DNA from: Escarpia spicata
Lineage: Eukaryota > Annelida > Polychaeta > Sabellida > Siboglinidae
Reading direction: 5' to 3'
DNA length: 64,000 nt
NCBI GenBank assembly: GCA_963995525.1
Contig: OZ023210.1
Coordinates: 28,709,249-28,773,248, forward strand
Of the stretch, positions 41,201 through 48,375 are shown in pieces. The notes beneath the pieces were generated by a model that worked only from the letters and a program-made list of their open reading frames with translations, was not told the DNA's origin and did not search any database. Each line of letters starts with the position of its first letter. The stretch's first letter is position 1. The position numbers were made by a program, and so were the translations under genes.

Positions 41201-44152
41201 CTCTCTGAGACACTAAGGTCCACTTGACTCTTAGCAATATTTCTATGTTCATTCACTACTACCTTGGACAACTTGCCTCTGATCCTCTCTGAGACACTAA
41301 GGTCTACTTGACTCTTAGCAATATTTCTATGTTCATTCACTACTACCTTGGACAACTTGCCTCTGATCCTCTCTGAGACACTAAGGTCCACTTGACTCTT
41401 AGCAATATTTCTATGTTCATTCACTACTACCTTGGACAACTTGCCTCTGATCCTCTCTGAGACACTAAGGTCCACTTGACTCTTAGCAATATTTCTATGT
41501 TCATTCACTACTACCTTGGACAACTTGCCTCTGATCCTCTCTGAGACACTAAGGTCCACTTGACTCTTAGCAATATTTCTATGTTCATTCACTACTACCT
41601 TGGACAACTTGCCTCTGATCCTCTCTGAGACACTAAGGTCCACTTGACTCTTAGCAATATTTCTATGTTCATTCACTACTACCTTGGACAACTTGCCTCT
41701 GATCCTCTCTGAGACACTAAGGTCCACTTCACTCTTAGCAATATTTCTACGTTCATTCACTACTACTTTGGACAACTTGCCTCTGAGCTACTAAATGGCA
41801 ATGTATTTGAGAAACACAATGATAGTAGGAATTATTTACTACATTTGTAACATGTTTTATGATTTACTTTTCTACGGGGCCTTTCTCATACCTGAGACTA
41901 CCGAGTGGTCATCAGTTCACCAGATGGCACCACTGTAAACAATGTATGTGGCTCCATGGGTGTGTAAGCTACTTATAATTTAGAACCAATTGTGCACAAA
42001 GATGATTATGCTGCTAATTATGTGGACATAGTGATTATGTATGTAGTACTAGTACAGTGGAACCTTGCTTTATGGTCACCTCGGTAATACAGCCACCTCA
42101 CAATTAGGGTCACCCTAGGACAGACCCAAATTATTTCTGTAACAGTAAAATTAGGAAATTAGCCCCACTAATACGGGCACGTGGACACTAAGAACAGTCT
42201 AATCAATACCCTTGTGCCTTGCCTACCCCTTAATAATAATATCCATCCATACATGTACACTATATGCATGTTTTTAAAAGCATGTATGTTTGCTAACTAT
42301 TACAAATGGAGTACATAAAAAATTTACATTTTTAAAGGCATGTTTATCAATCATGCCTGTCATCAAATAGTACATTAATTACAAGTGCCCCCATCACCTT
42401 GGGTCATAAACTTTGGAAAAAAAACAATGCTATGTTCTAGTCTTACACGTAATAGTCTTACTGTATAGTGTAATTCAATTGGGCTAATTTAATTGGGTGA
42501 TTTTCCCACAACTTATAATCAAATTTCCTCTCAAAAGACTGCACCGATGCAATCTTAACCACAGACTGAGAAAGGCTATTCCATACAGCAATGTGTTTTT
42601 AATGTTTAATCAACATGGTTCTTTGAATATTTTTAGTTGGGGCTCTCTATATGTGAATTGTTGTCACACAATGTCACAAACTGCTGCATTGTATTTCTTA
42701 GTTAGAATCTCCCTATCCTTGGAGCAGTAGACTTTAGTAGCATGACCAGTCCATGAAAAATAGGGCACACCTACCCAGAATGTACCTAGTTTTGTTACAG
42801 ATTTTGAAAAAAACCTGAATATTTCTGAGCACTTTGATATTGATGGTTATGTTTTGTACCCAGAAATATGTCGCATAGACAGTCCTGAATAGAATTCTAA
42901 ACAAGTTAAATAATAACACGATTACATGCCTAATAATAAATAAATGTAATGTTCACATTATTTACCAGGTTATTTGAGCGATCATACTATCATGCAAATT
43001 AAATAATACATTTTTAATCAATTGATTTGGGTACATCAAATTTCAAAAAGCCACATAGTTCTATCTCTGATGTGCCCAAAGGACACATACATGTCTGTTT
43101 CCAGATCGACCCCTGCGAGGGTGACCTTACTTGTGAGGTTCTACTGGACTATGTACATTCTGTATTATCTGGAATTTTGAGGCCACAAATTCCACATTTG
43201 TTTTTCTACCACAAAATAACATTGTTTTGACAATGCCAGATTTTGAGGAATGTGATGAACAAAGAAAGATTATAGTTGACTGCAGACGAAACATGTTGTA
43301 TAGAGAGAAAGATGATGTGACAACGAACACATGGAGGCTGCCATTAGAGGGCAAATGCAGCAGGGGATGGCAGAGGATAATAATGGATGTAGTGAGGAGT
43401 GACATGGAGGCGGCAGATGTTATATGGAGCAAAACATAATGGATAGGGTGACCTGGCAGATGATTCATGCAGCCATTGTGATGAAATGGGGATAACTAAA
43501 TGGTTGAAAGAACATGATGAGTCAGTTGTGTAAACGTCTTGTGAGATCCAATCAATATATTCCAGCCTGCATGCATGTAAGCTCCTTTTGAGCATGTGGC
43601 AATGTGCTGCAAGCCAATAGACATAGGTAATCATACGTGCCCTGGCCATGTTCATTTGCATTTATACAGGTTTCTGGGAGTCTAAATTGTTATGCTGGTT
43701 ATAGGCTATCCATAGGGTTATGGTTAGGCTGAGGATCAATAATTTAGACCTGTTAAGAATGATTATCAGTGCAATCTAACTATGAATTATAGTTACAGAT
43801 GGCAGTTATGTGATCATTCGAGTATTTGTAATGACTGAGACTTAGTGAGTAATGACTTATGCATGTTAAATGTTCACATTTATTGTCATTTGCTAAAATT
43901 ATAAATAATAAAGCCTAAAATGTACATGCGATTTCCTTGCCAATATATGTGTGACAACAGATCCGCTACTAGCAAACACACTATCGAACTAACTGGACGT
44001 AGCAGGCCCGGGAGTAAACAGGCGGTCGCCGACTATATGTACGCAAGCCTAATTATGCACGACGCAATTAATACGCCCACCGAGGCGGCGTCTGACAACT
44101 TACCAGGCCGGAAAAGAGCAGACCCAAGCGCTCGGCGTGATATGTGTAGCAT
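8135..44152 (-). CDS. ABAT: 4-aminobutyrate aminotransferase, mitochondrial (GABA transaminase), 13 coding exons plus one alternative exon
   Basis: PLP-dependent class III aminotransferase moving the amino group of GABA to 2-oxoglutarate in the mitochondrial matrix (GABA shunt). Exons, 5' to 3': 44104-44152, 39527-39660, 33161-33278, 21080-21129, 20662-20742, 16184-16276, 15031-15157, then 14267-14415 or 11414-11562, then 10416-10553, 9735-9902, 9284-9430, 8732-8843, 8135-8256. Every junction is GT-AG and phase-compatible; the sum is 1488 nt, 495 residues (vertebrate enzyme about 500). Landmarks: basic mitochondrial leader, residues 1-30; CGAC at 158-161 matching the iron-sulfur cysteines; FHGRTMG with substrate Arg215; [10 protein letters not shown] from 287; DEVQTG at 321-326; FSKKM with PLP Lys352; RLRPT at 468-472. 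An in-frame TAG precedes the ATG. Introns are up to 12 kb and repeat-filled. Confidence 0.95.
8732..8843 (-). CDS. ABAT: ABAT exon 12
   Basis: Residues 419-455 plus one base: [20 protein letters not shown] then [17 protein letters not shown]. Matches the RGRGTFCSFD region of vertebrate ABAT. Acceptor TTGACAG|GAGCG, donor AGTG|GTTAGT. Confidence 0.93.
9284..9430 (-). CDS. ABAT: ABAT exon 11
   Basis: Residues 370-418: [20 protein letters not shown], followed by the helix ending at GMTDLQ. Acceptor ATCAG|GGCTAT, donor TTACAG|GTAATA. Confidence 0.95.
9545..9588. repeat. (AC)n microsatellite
   Basis: A run of AC dinucleotides with interruptions in the intron between ABAT exons 10 and 11. Confidence 0.85.
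9735..9902 (-). CDS. ABAT: ABAT exon 10 (PLP lysine)
   Basis: Residues 314-369. Contains [17 protein letters not shown] (Asp321 contacts the PLP ring nitrogen) and [15 protein letters not shown], in which Lys352 is the predicted Schiff-base lysine. Acceptor CCTTCAG|TATGG, donor ACCGAG|GTAGCG. Confidence 0.96.
10416..10553 (-). CDS. ABAT: ABAT exon 9
   Basis: Residues 268-313, including [20 protein letters not shown] and [12 protein letters not shown]. The two glutamates of VEPIQGEGG match active-site residues of the pig enzyme. Acceptor AACACAG|GTGTGC, donor AAAGAC|GTGAGT. Confidence 0.95.
11414..11562 (-). CDS. ABAT: ABAT alternative exon 8b
   Basis: Completes Gly218, then 49 codons ([20 protein letters not shown]...). 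Acceptor TTTATTATAG|GTTCCC, donor CAACAG|GTAATT. It keeps the usual C-terminal EEARCL motif that 8a has lost, but has SLMM where 8a and vertebrates have CLxx. About 21 of 49 residues match 8a, so the duplication is old and the frame has been kept in both. No stop or splice-site damage is visible. Confidence 0.9.
12150..13190 (-). mobile_element. Decayed CR1-like LINE 3' end with internal duplication
   Basis: On the minus strand 12990-13160 translates as [13 protein letters not shown], then [11 protein letters not shown] and [12 protein letters not shown], the conserved block near the C-terminus of CR1/L2-like reverse transcriptases. Further 3' the block [11 protein letters not shown] appears near 12690. 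Sequence from about 12154 to 12525 is repeated at about 12532-12966, the second copy carrying about 57 extra bases. Many stops; dead. It lies in the ABAT intron between alternative exons 8a and 8b. Confidence 0.7.
14060..14230. mobile_element. 171-bp hairpin element (MITE-like)
   Basis: Near-perfect inverted repeat. The left arm starts AGCAAAAATTAACACTTACT and includes TTTAGTGGAAACTTGCAA; the right arm is its complement, ending at 14230. Arms are about 65-75 bp with a short centre near 14140. It lies in the ABAT intron just downstream of the exon 8a donor (14266). Confidence 0.75.
14267..14415 (-). CDS. ABAT: ABAT alternative exon 8a
   Basis: Completes Gly218, then 49 codons ([20 protein letters not shown]...). 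Acceptor GCACATAG|GTTGTC, donor AGTGAG|GTAAAG. Its first half is close to the usual ABAT sequence (CL..THSK, APFPR, YP), while its last third ([12 protein letters not shown]) has drifted from the usual EEARCL ending. Length 149 nt and phase 1 to 0 are identical to exon 8b, so the two can replace each other but not be used together. A 171-bp hairpin element begins 36 bp past its donor. Confidence 0.88.
14430..14760 (+). mobile_element. LINE ORF2 C-terminal fragment
   Basis: Plus-strand translation shows [20 protein letters not shown], then a LASLLHLSN block and, after a frame change, [19 protein letters not shown]. This order (LHWLPI..., then R.FSVAAPKLWNSLP) is typical of the C-terminal end of RTE/L2-type LINE proteins. 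Frameshifts are present. It sits in the intron just upstream of ABAT exon 8a. Confidence 0.65.
15031..15157 (-). CDS. ABAT: ABAT exon 7 (substrate arginine)
   Basis: Residues 176-217 plus one base, including [16 protein letters not shown] and AFHGRTMG, whose Arg215 corresponds to the arginine contacting the substrate carboxylate. Acceptor CCTCAG|AGGAAG, donor ATGG|GTGAGT (phase 1). That donor can join either exon 8a or exon 8b. Confidence 0.95.
15403..15720 (+). mobile_element. tRNA-derived SINE, copy 1
   Basis: The head has a pol III B box GGGTTCGAATCC (about 15453-15464) with a weaker A box (CAGCTGTAAGGGCTCAGG). The body (TTCAGTTCACTCAGCTGTAT...) and a tail AAAGCGCTTTGAGCAGTCCT plus a GGATACGGCATTATATAAG block follow. 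It aligns along most of its length with the copy at 38912-39205 and with the reverse fragment at 21692-21763. Confidence 0.8.
16184..16276 (-). CDS. ABAT: ABAT exon 6 (iron-sulfur cysteines)
   Basis: Residues 145-175, [20 protein letters not shown] then [11 protein letters not shown]. Cys158 and Cys161 match the CxxC pair that binds a [2Fe-2S] cluster between subunits in the mammalian enzyme; the G-A between them sits at the PLP phosphate site. Acceptor TTTACAG|GTTGC, donor CAGA|GTGAGT. Confidence 0.95.
16920..20216 (+). mobile_element. Nearly full-length, inactivated APE-type LINE (CR1/jockey group) with ORF1 and ORF2
   Basis: ORF1 pieces run about 16930-17283, 17288-17524 and 17520-17761 (the last ends TAA; the [15 protein letters not shown] block resembles the ORF1 C-terminal domain of this LINE group). 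ORF2 opens at ATG 17765 with an APE endonuclease start ([21 protein letters not shown]), breaks near 18015, and continues with VGDFNVY and SDHHPIS. Reverse transcriptase follows: [28 protein letters not shown] and the C-terminal [13 protein letters not shown]. There is a frame break near 19415 and the stop is near 20196. The tail is ATTATTATTAGTATTATTAG. It lies in ABAT intron 5, opposite in strand to the gene. Confidence 0.88.
18540..18801 (+). repeat. 131-bp tandem duplication inside the LINE ORF2
   Basis: The segment starting GGGACAAATTAAACCCACAA (18541) and ending CATCATGATGA is repeated immediately (from about 18672). The copies differ at one or two bases (for example GAACGCTGAA versus GAACGTTGAA). 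The duplication shifts the frame and creates a TAA at 18681-18683. Confidence 0.93.
20385..20640 (+). mobile_element. LINE C-terminal fragment ([13 protein letters not shown] type)
   Basis: Plus-strand reading around 20390-20470 gives [20 protein letters not shown], the basic block found near the C-terminus of many RTE-like reverse transcriptases, followed by stops. It is degenerate and lies between the larger LINE and ABAT exon 5. Confidence 0.5.
20662..20742 (-). CDS. ABAT: ABAT exon 5
   Basis: Residues 118-144, [20 protein letters not shown] then LEASVMA. Acceptor CTTACAG|AAGCAC, donor ATGGCA|GTAGGT. The VNRPALG block is strongly conserved in GABA transaminases. Confidence 0.94.
21080..21129 (-). 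CDS. ABAT: ABAT exon 4
   Basis: A short 50-nt exon: completes the Gly codon, then [16 protein letters not shown] (residues 101-117). Acceptor TTTCAG|GCTAC, donor AATCTG|GTCAGT. The 12-kb intron before it holds the two largest minisatellites. Confidence 0.93.
21692..21763 (-). mobile_element. SINE tail fragment, copy 3
   Basis: Reverse complement of the SINE 3' end: GGAGTAAAGTGTAAAGCGCT, then TTGAGCGGTCCTGAGAACTG and ATATAAGAAGTTACC. Only about 70 bp is present, as expected of a 5'-truncated insertion. Confidence 0.75.
21893..30818. repeat. 8.9-kb satellite-like array, 66-bp unit, about 135 copies
   Basis: The unit begins ACAGTATTTGTTTAAACAAG and continues CTTATATCCCTGGAGCAACA, AACCTAGGGTAGCAGTTATC, GCCATT. 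Each unit contains the 12-bp palindrome TTGTTTAAACAA (a GTTTAAAC site), and most contain CCTAGG. Rare 69-bp variants (CCCTGCTAGAGC) start at 24161, 26276, 28721 and 29516. A GTATCCCTGCAGC variant occurs at 22441, 24886 and 27001. Segment 22369-24420 recurs almost unchanged at 26929-28980 (offset 4560), so large blocks were duplicated recently. Stops in all frames. The whole array lies in ABAT intron 3. Confidence 0.98.
31215..31325. repeat. CA/CATG-rich simple repeat
   Basis: Alternating ACATACATGCACGCATGTAC-like sequence, a compound microsatellite in ABAT intron 3. A related GTGTGCATGTGTGC stretch lies at about 32995-33055. Confidence 0.8.
31380..31690 (+). mobile_element. LINE C-terminal fragment ([15 protein letters not shown] type)
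   Basis: The plus-strand frame reads [20 protein letters not shown], then ARKVEGKGR, a stop, [20 protein letters not shown]. This matches the LAGHVERM...KRGRPRKRWEDCV block near the end of RTE-like LINE ORF2 proteins. It adjoins the 48-bp minisatellite. Confidence 0.6.
31711..32910. repeat. 48/43-bp minisatellite
   Basis: The unit GACCAGTATTGAGGCAAACC plus TCACCCTGGATATACAGGGA plus AACAAGAC repeats with period 48 at the left (gaccag at 31712, 31760 and so on). Toward the right, shorter forms of about 43 bp lack part of GAGGCAAACCTC (GAGCCTC). The 48-bp part keeps open frames in both strands, which are artefacts of period. ABAT intron 3. Confidence 0.95.
33161..33278 (-). CDS. ABAT: ABAT exon 3
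   Basis: Residues 62-100 plus one base. Encodes the conserved block [20 protein letters not shown] followed by IASLPL. Acceptor TTGCAG|GCAATGG, donor CTGG|GTACGT (phase 1). A 66-bp minisatellite begins 86 bp upstream of its acceptor. Confidence 0.95.
33364..33760. repeat. 66-bp minisatellite, 6 copies
   Basis: The unit AAAACATCATCTGTCAATGA plus GAGATGACGATATTAAGACA plus AGGAGGTCACAAGGACAACC plus CATCAC repeats six times in ABAT intron 2, starting about 86 bp from exon 3. It has the same period as the big array but unrelated sequence. Confidence 0.95.
34102..34182. repeat. 12-bp repeat (GGTGGTAAAGGC)n
   Basis: About seven tandem copies with end-copy drift (GGCTGTGGTAAA, GGCAGTGATAAA), in ABAT intron 2. 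Confidence 0.9.
34200..36028. other. ABAT intron 2 sequence, little recognised
   Basis: A stretch at about 34855-34920 (ATAATAATGACTTCTATAGT, GCCTAAATCC) resembles the ends of common interspersed repeats, but I cannot name it. Otherwise there is no exon or element I can support. Confidence 0.3.
36029..36817. repeat. 28-bp minisatellite, about 28 copies
   Basis: The unit TACTGGGGAGCTGTGAGATA plus TAGACCAA alternates with a version ending TAGAACAG. The order of ACCAAT and AACAGT units is irregular but shows repeated blocks. Three units (84 bp) restore the frame, so long reverse-strand ORFs appear by period alone. ABAT intron 2. Confidence 0.96.
37208..37296. repeat. 9-10-bp repeat (TAGAATGTA)n
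   Basis: A short tandem array of AGAATGTAT-like units in ABAT intron 2. Confidence 0.88.
37560..37740 (+). mobile_element. Possible LINE 3' end
   Basis: Ends in TTGCTGTTTGCTGTTGTTGC, then AATATAAAAATTTGATTTGATTTGAC. A short tandem tail of ATTTG units after a T/G-rich 3' UTR is a common finish for CR1/L2-like elements. No coding sequence supports it. Confidence 0.35.
38912..39205 (+). mobile_element. tRNA-derived SINE, copy 2
   Basis: Same family as the copy at 15403. The head is better preserved (GCGCAGCGGTAAGAGCTCCG and GCGGGTTCGAATCC). It contains about 15 bp absent from copy 1 (AGAGAAGTTGAGATG) and ends in AAAGCGCTTTGAGCAGTCCT, after which similarity stops, so the terminal tail is missing. 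It lies in ABAT intron 2 close to exon 2. Confidence 0.8.
39527..39660 (-). CDS. ABAT: ABAT exon 2
   Basis: Residues 17-61. Rest of the leader ([16 protein letters not shown]), then the first conserved block, [20 protein letters not shown]. Acceptor CCACAG|CTGCAGG and donor ATGCAG|GTAAGC. A second acceptor 6 nt in (CTGCAG|GACG) would shift phase and is less likely. Confidence 0.9.
40358..41787 (-). repeat. 84-bp minisatellite, 17 copies, with a 500-codon open frame
   Basis: On the ABAT sense strand every unit reads as 28 residues ([15 protein letters not shown] plus [13 protein letters not shown]). The open frame spans about 41775-40273. Units differ at a few positions (Q/E, R/K), mostly single bases repeated in blocks. 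It lies in ABAT intron 1 with no splice evidence that it is coding, so it is called a repeat; an exonised or independent transcript is not excluded. Confidence 0.95.
42056..42230 (+). mobile_element. Possible pogo/Tigger-type terminal fragment
   Basis: ACAGTGGAACCTTGCTTTAT then GGTCACCTCGGTAATACAGC resembles terminal inverted repeats of pogo-like elements (CAGTGGAACCTC...). No matching opposite end is seen nearby, so it would be a truncated element. Confidence 0.35.
42440..42900 (-). mobile_element. Decayed LINE C-terminal fragment
   Basis: On the minus strand 42510-42610 reads [20 protein letters not shown] and then RKFDYK, the WNSLPxxVVxAxSVxxFKxxLD block that ends CR1-like ORF2 proteins. 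Degenerate, in ABAT intron 1. Confidence 0.5.
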
Positions 44153-44345
44153 CGTCTCCGCGTTCTACGTCTTGTGTCTTGTCGGTGGGTGAAACTGTTA
44201 AACAGTGTGCATTAACCTAATTGCATGGCATCGCATTTCCGTGATCCCGTTGAGTGTCGCAATCTGATCGGACGCAGGCACAAAGTCGAGATAGATCTGA
44301 CATGCCGTGTGGCGCCCTCGAGCGTCTTATGTGTAACAATTATGT
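43960..44345 (-). promoter_or_regulatory. ABAT 5' region, locally CpG-rich
   Basis: Sequence around exon 1 is clearly richer in G+C and CpG than the AT-rich surroundings, as around many animal promoters. No TATA box is evident at a convincing position. The jockey-like LINE begins within about 60 bp of its far edge. An unrelated open frame on the opposite strand (43920-44192) is a shadow. Confidence 0.4.
44104..44152 (-). CDS. ABAT: ABAT exon 1 (start, mitochondrial leader)
   Basis: Encodes residues 1-16, [16 protein letters not shown], an arginine-rich leader without acidic residues. It ends CCTG|GTAAGT in phase 1 and joins exon 2 (G plus CT gives Ala). An in-frame TAG lies five codons upstream of the ATG, which fixes the start. 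Assigned by splice phase and leader character, as leaders are not conserved. Confidence 0.8.
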
Positions 44346-44399
44346 TTTTCGGTAGGCAAAGAAAGAAGAGAGGTTAAATTATTAATATATTTTATATTA

Positions 44400-46050
44400 C
44401 TGTCTCTCTCTCGCTAGAGAATCGCAACATGAAATGACACAAATGAGTAACAATAATGTTTTTCTGCAGGTGTCAGACAGACAGACAGTATTTATTTTGA
44501 CCATCATAAGTACATAAACTACAATATAAAATTCATAATTCTTGATAAAGTAATTTGTTGTATAAGTGGAAAAACCACATAAACTATGTATAATGTTGTG
44601 TCTGATGTACTTTTTTGCATATTGATGATGAACTCTGGGAATAAAAAAGTTGTTTTTACCACGTGTGTTGTATTGGTGAATTACAAAGTTATATGTGTAT
44701 GGAATACGACTGAAGTATTCTGGTATAACCTTGTTGATCAATTTGTAATAAAATTTGAGCTATTGGAGTCTATAGATGTCATCCAGCTTAAGAAATTTAC
44801 ATTCTTTGAAGATGGGATCTGTGTGAGAATTGTATTTATTTGAAGTAACTATACGCACTGCTTTCTTTTGAAGTTTAAAAATGCGATGGGCTTGATAACC
44901 CCACACAAATATGTCATAATTAATGTTGGGAAGAATGAGCGAATTATACATTATAAATAATATATTCTTAGGTAATATATGTTTAAGTTTATTTAAAATT
45001 CCAATTATTTTATTGATTTTATACGCTGTTTTGTTTATATGGCTGTCCCAATTTAGGTGTTGGTTTATGGTGATACCTAAAAAATTAAAAGCATATACAC
45101 ATTCAATATTTGTCCCATCTATTTCTATTTTAGGAAGTTCGATTTCCTTTTGGGGCATGTGAAATACCATGAATTTTGTTTTTTAATGTTAAGAGAAAGT
45201 TTGTTTGCCTTTAGCCACCTGCATATATTTTCTAATTCTGTATTTATATTTGGATTTTGGACTTGTCCATCCGGAGATTGGAATTTATTCAATGTACTAA
45301 AAAGAGTGGTGTCGTCTGCATACATTATGAATTTAAAATGATCACTTGAAAATATTATGTTATTAATATATATAATAAATAGAAGGGGTGCTAAAATAGA
45401 CCCTTGTGGGACACCAGTGTTTATGGCAGCTTCTTCCAACTTGTAAGCCCCAATTTCAACATATTGCTTACGACTGTGTAAGTAGTTTTTACATAGATCT
45501 AGTGCTGCACCATTTATTCCATAATAATTTAGTTTTTGTAATAATATGTTATGATCAATTGTGTCAAAGGCTTTAGAGAGGTCTAGGTATATGTTTATTG
45601 GGGTTGCTGATTGGTCAAGTTGTTGGACAACTCTGACTATTATTTCTAGAGTGGCAAGTTCCGTAGAATGGTTTTCCCTAAACCCGTATTGATTCTCACA
45701 GTACAAGTTGTTGGAATTGAAATGTTTGTGTATTTGATTAAAAATAAATCTTTCAAATATCTTGGAAATAGCTGGTAAGATAGAAATTGGACGATAATTA
45801 TCAAAGATTGTCTCATCACCATTTATAAAAAGTGGAATAACTTTAGCAATTTTTAATTTATCTGGAAATATTCCAGTTGTTATTGATTGGTTAATGATTA
45901 GAGTGACTGCTTCACTTATTTCATTTTTAATTAGCTTTAGTAGTTTGGTTGATAGACCATCTTTACCACAGCTAGATTTTAGATGTAAGCTATCAATTAT
46001 GCTAATCGTTGTACTATTGTCTATTGACTTAAAGTTGAAAGTCTGGAGGA
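44400..46050 (-). mobile_element. 5'-truncated jockey-like LINE with reverse transcriptase
   Basis: Minus-strand RT: NYRPISILPAISKIFERFIF (near 45770), GFRENHSTELATLE, LDLSKAFDTIDHNILLQKLN, TGVPQGSILAPLLFIIYINN and FIMYADDTTLF. A shifted frame follows (FLGITINQHLNWDSHINK, VWGYQAHRIFKLQKKAVRIV), then a C-terminal piece with stops. The endonuclease is missing. The 3' end points at ABAT exon 1, about 250 bp away. Similar sequences of about 75 bp flank it (44365-44445 and 46050-46130). Confidence 0.88.
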
Positions 46051-46130
46051 GGAAGAAAGGTTATTAATAATAATTTTATTTATTTACTGTCTGTGTCTAG
46101 AGAATTGCAACATGAAAGGACATAAATTAA

Positions 46131-47139
46131 TCAATTTTTGGTTGTATCTATATTTAAAACTGCAGTAAGTATGTTTCAAAACAGCATCAATATAAATAAA
46201 CACTTCATTCTTCACTCGTGCTACTTTTACTTTCTCAAAAAACATGTTTTGTGAAACTGAAATCTTTCTTTAGTAGGATTCCATCTTATTAAAAATATAT
46301 AGGATGCTTTTGGGTAGCTATAAAAATTGAAATTTCTTTAACGTAAGCATATTTCATAGGTAAGATTCATTAAGTTAGAACATATACAAACGGTGAAACC
46401 ACACCGCTCCCGCACATTACTGGTTGTATAGTTGTTGTTTTTTTCTGGAAAATTGTAGTATGACATGTGTCCGTTAATTTACAACATCACACTATATTTC
46501 CAGTGTAAGTTTTTTATTCACAGTTTCCTGCAGGCGCAGTCAAACGTCTCATTTTACTATTTACAAAATAACTGCCTCATTTTCTGTATACATGGATTAC
46601 ATGCTGCACATCTAAAGTACAAACCGCATTCTGGAATACATGCCGTGATACAGAACCATTTGTGCTATGACTGCTATCACAGAACTGACTTCATTATTAA
46701 AGCATAATAATGTAAGTACGAGGTCAAGTAAAAATAAACCATTAGTGTCTGTAATTCACCAACCATTGCATAGCAGTCGTACATTGCAACTTGTTGTTCT
46801 ACAGTTGACCTCATTTGCTTCACCTTGGTCTGTCATATAAACAGGTGTAACATTTTCTGTGTGGATTGTCTACAGTGGGTTTTAAAAGCAACACAACAAA
46901 CGGACCCTTGTCAGATACAATTCACACCAACTCATCCCAAAAGATGCTACAGATTTTTTAAAGTGTTTTAGGAAAAGATAATAACACATTGGAAACATAC
47001 TACAATATAAGTAGATGCTGGTTAAAAACTTCCATTCACCAGTCCAGTTAGAGTTTAGTGACTGTTCTCGTGGTGTCTAAATGTGTTTTGATAATTTATC
47101 TATGAACCCCACAAGCAAGCTGTGCTGGCAAGATTCAGT
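46131..47139. other. Intergenic, nothing recognised
   Basis: AT-rich sequence between the LINE and the hAT element. I see no exon, repeat unit or transposon motif here. Confidence 0.3.
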
Positions 47140-47147
47140 GTCCAGAT

Positions 47148-48375
47148 CAGATCTGGGGTGGAAGTACTTGGTACTTGTGTAATCGAGTACATTTTGGAAG
47201 TACTCATACTCATAAAACTTATGGGTCATGGTACATCTGAGTACTTTCTCAATATGTACTGAGGAAAATTAATTAATTTGGTTATCAAATGAAACTTTCC
47301 TGAAATATTTAAATGTTCAATTTTTTTTTTAATACTTTATTTCTGATAGAATACCATCTTACCATCCCTGCACATAGCACATCCTCATTCTCTGATAACC
47401 ATGACTATGATACCCAAACATGGCAACAGGCAGCATCTTTTCCCAGTCAGAAACACCCAATAAACAAACAATAATTGTAGGCTATCAATTCAAGCCATAA
47501 ATCTGTTTGTTTAATTAAGCCACCAGGATGTCCACAAAGAGCCAATTAGCAGTTAACTCACCAGTTAGACAGGAAATGCCTTTGATGTAGTCTGGAGACC
47601 ATGCCACTTGTCACTAGCTGACAGTGCTAACTGCTAAGAACAAGAACTGCCAGTCTTCCTCTGTAGAAGGTGGCTCAAGTCAGACTGTCTCTTACACTAG
47701 TATAATCCTGTGCCAGCAGCCTGGCTAAAAAGTCCAAAGCGGATTTTGAGCCTGCTATGTGGACACGTGCTAACCCTCTCAACAATCGGTAGTCTACGAT
47801 CAGAAAATGTAAATTGCAAACTTCTAATATCAGCAGATTGCTGATTGTAGAGGTGAACGAACACCTCAGTCAGCCATGTACAGATTGTCACAGTGACCCA
47901 CAGCATTGCAACACAACAATTATCCAACTCTGGCTCAGTTGGTTCCTCACTATCTCAGCATTCCAGCCTCATCAGCCCCAGCTGAAAGGGTATTTAGCAC
48001 AGCCGAGAAAGTATTATGCTCTGAACAGTGCAGCCTGAAAGACTTAACCTGTTCAATGGAAAATAGATGATAAGATCATAGGATGCCACTGAAATGAATG
48101 CAAAAAAACTGAGTTTCATTGTTGATGAAATAAAGAGTTTTTTTTAGTTTTCCTCGTAAAAAATTGATCAACTGCCATTGCATATTTACTTCTGCCGAGT
48201 TATATAAATTAGATTAATTAATAATTTTAAAATATGTTATTTTTTAATGTGCTCGTACTTTTACTCGTACTTGTGAGAATGTACCCGTACTTGTACTCAG
48301 CTTTTAGTAATGTACTCGTACTTATCCATCGTCAAAGTACTCATACTCATGAAAATGTACTCGGCCCCTGGTCTG
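47148..48375 (+). mobile_element. hAT-family DNA transposon, internally deleted, with TIRs and 8-bp TSD
   Basis: Left end CAGATCTGGGGTGGAAGTAC; the right end read in reverse is CAGACCAGGGGCCGAGTAC (15 of 19 aligned positions match with one gap). The 8-bp direct repeat GTCCAGAT flanks it (47140-47147 and 48376-48383), as expected of hAT insertions. A transposase C-terminus lies inside at 47945-48070. Subterminal AAGTACTCATACTCAT occurs near both ends (about 47194 and 48333). At 1,228 bp it cannot encode a full transposase. Confidence 0.82.
47945..48070 (+). pseudogene. hAT transposase C-terminal (hATC dimerisation) fragment
   Basis: Reads PHYLSIPASSAPAERVFSTA then EKVLCSEQCSLKD before a TGA at 48068-48070. 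The PASSAPAERVFSTAG block is diagnostic of the C-terminal dimerisation region of hAT transposases. Upstream catalytic parts are absent or unrecognisable. Confidence 0.85.

Noticed and set aside
43920..44192. Plus-strand 90-codon frame in the CpG-rich region
   Set aside because: It is the reverse complement of ABAT exon 1 and its 5' flank; no independent support.
44161..44345. Resemblance to the Gypsy LTR at 3774-3962 (GTCGGGTGAGTAAACTG versus GTCGGTGGGTGAAACTG)
   Set aside because: Only about 35 bp with several mismatches; too short to call an LTR.
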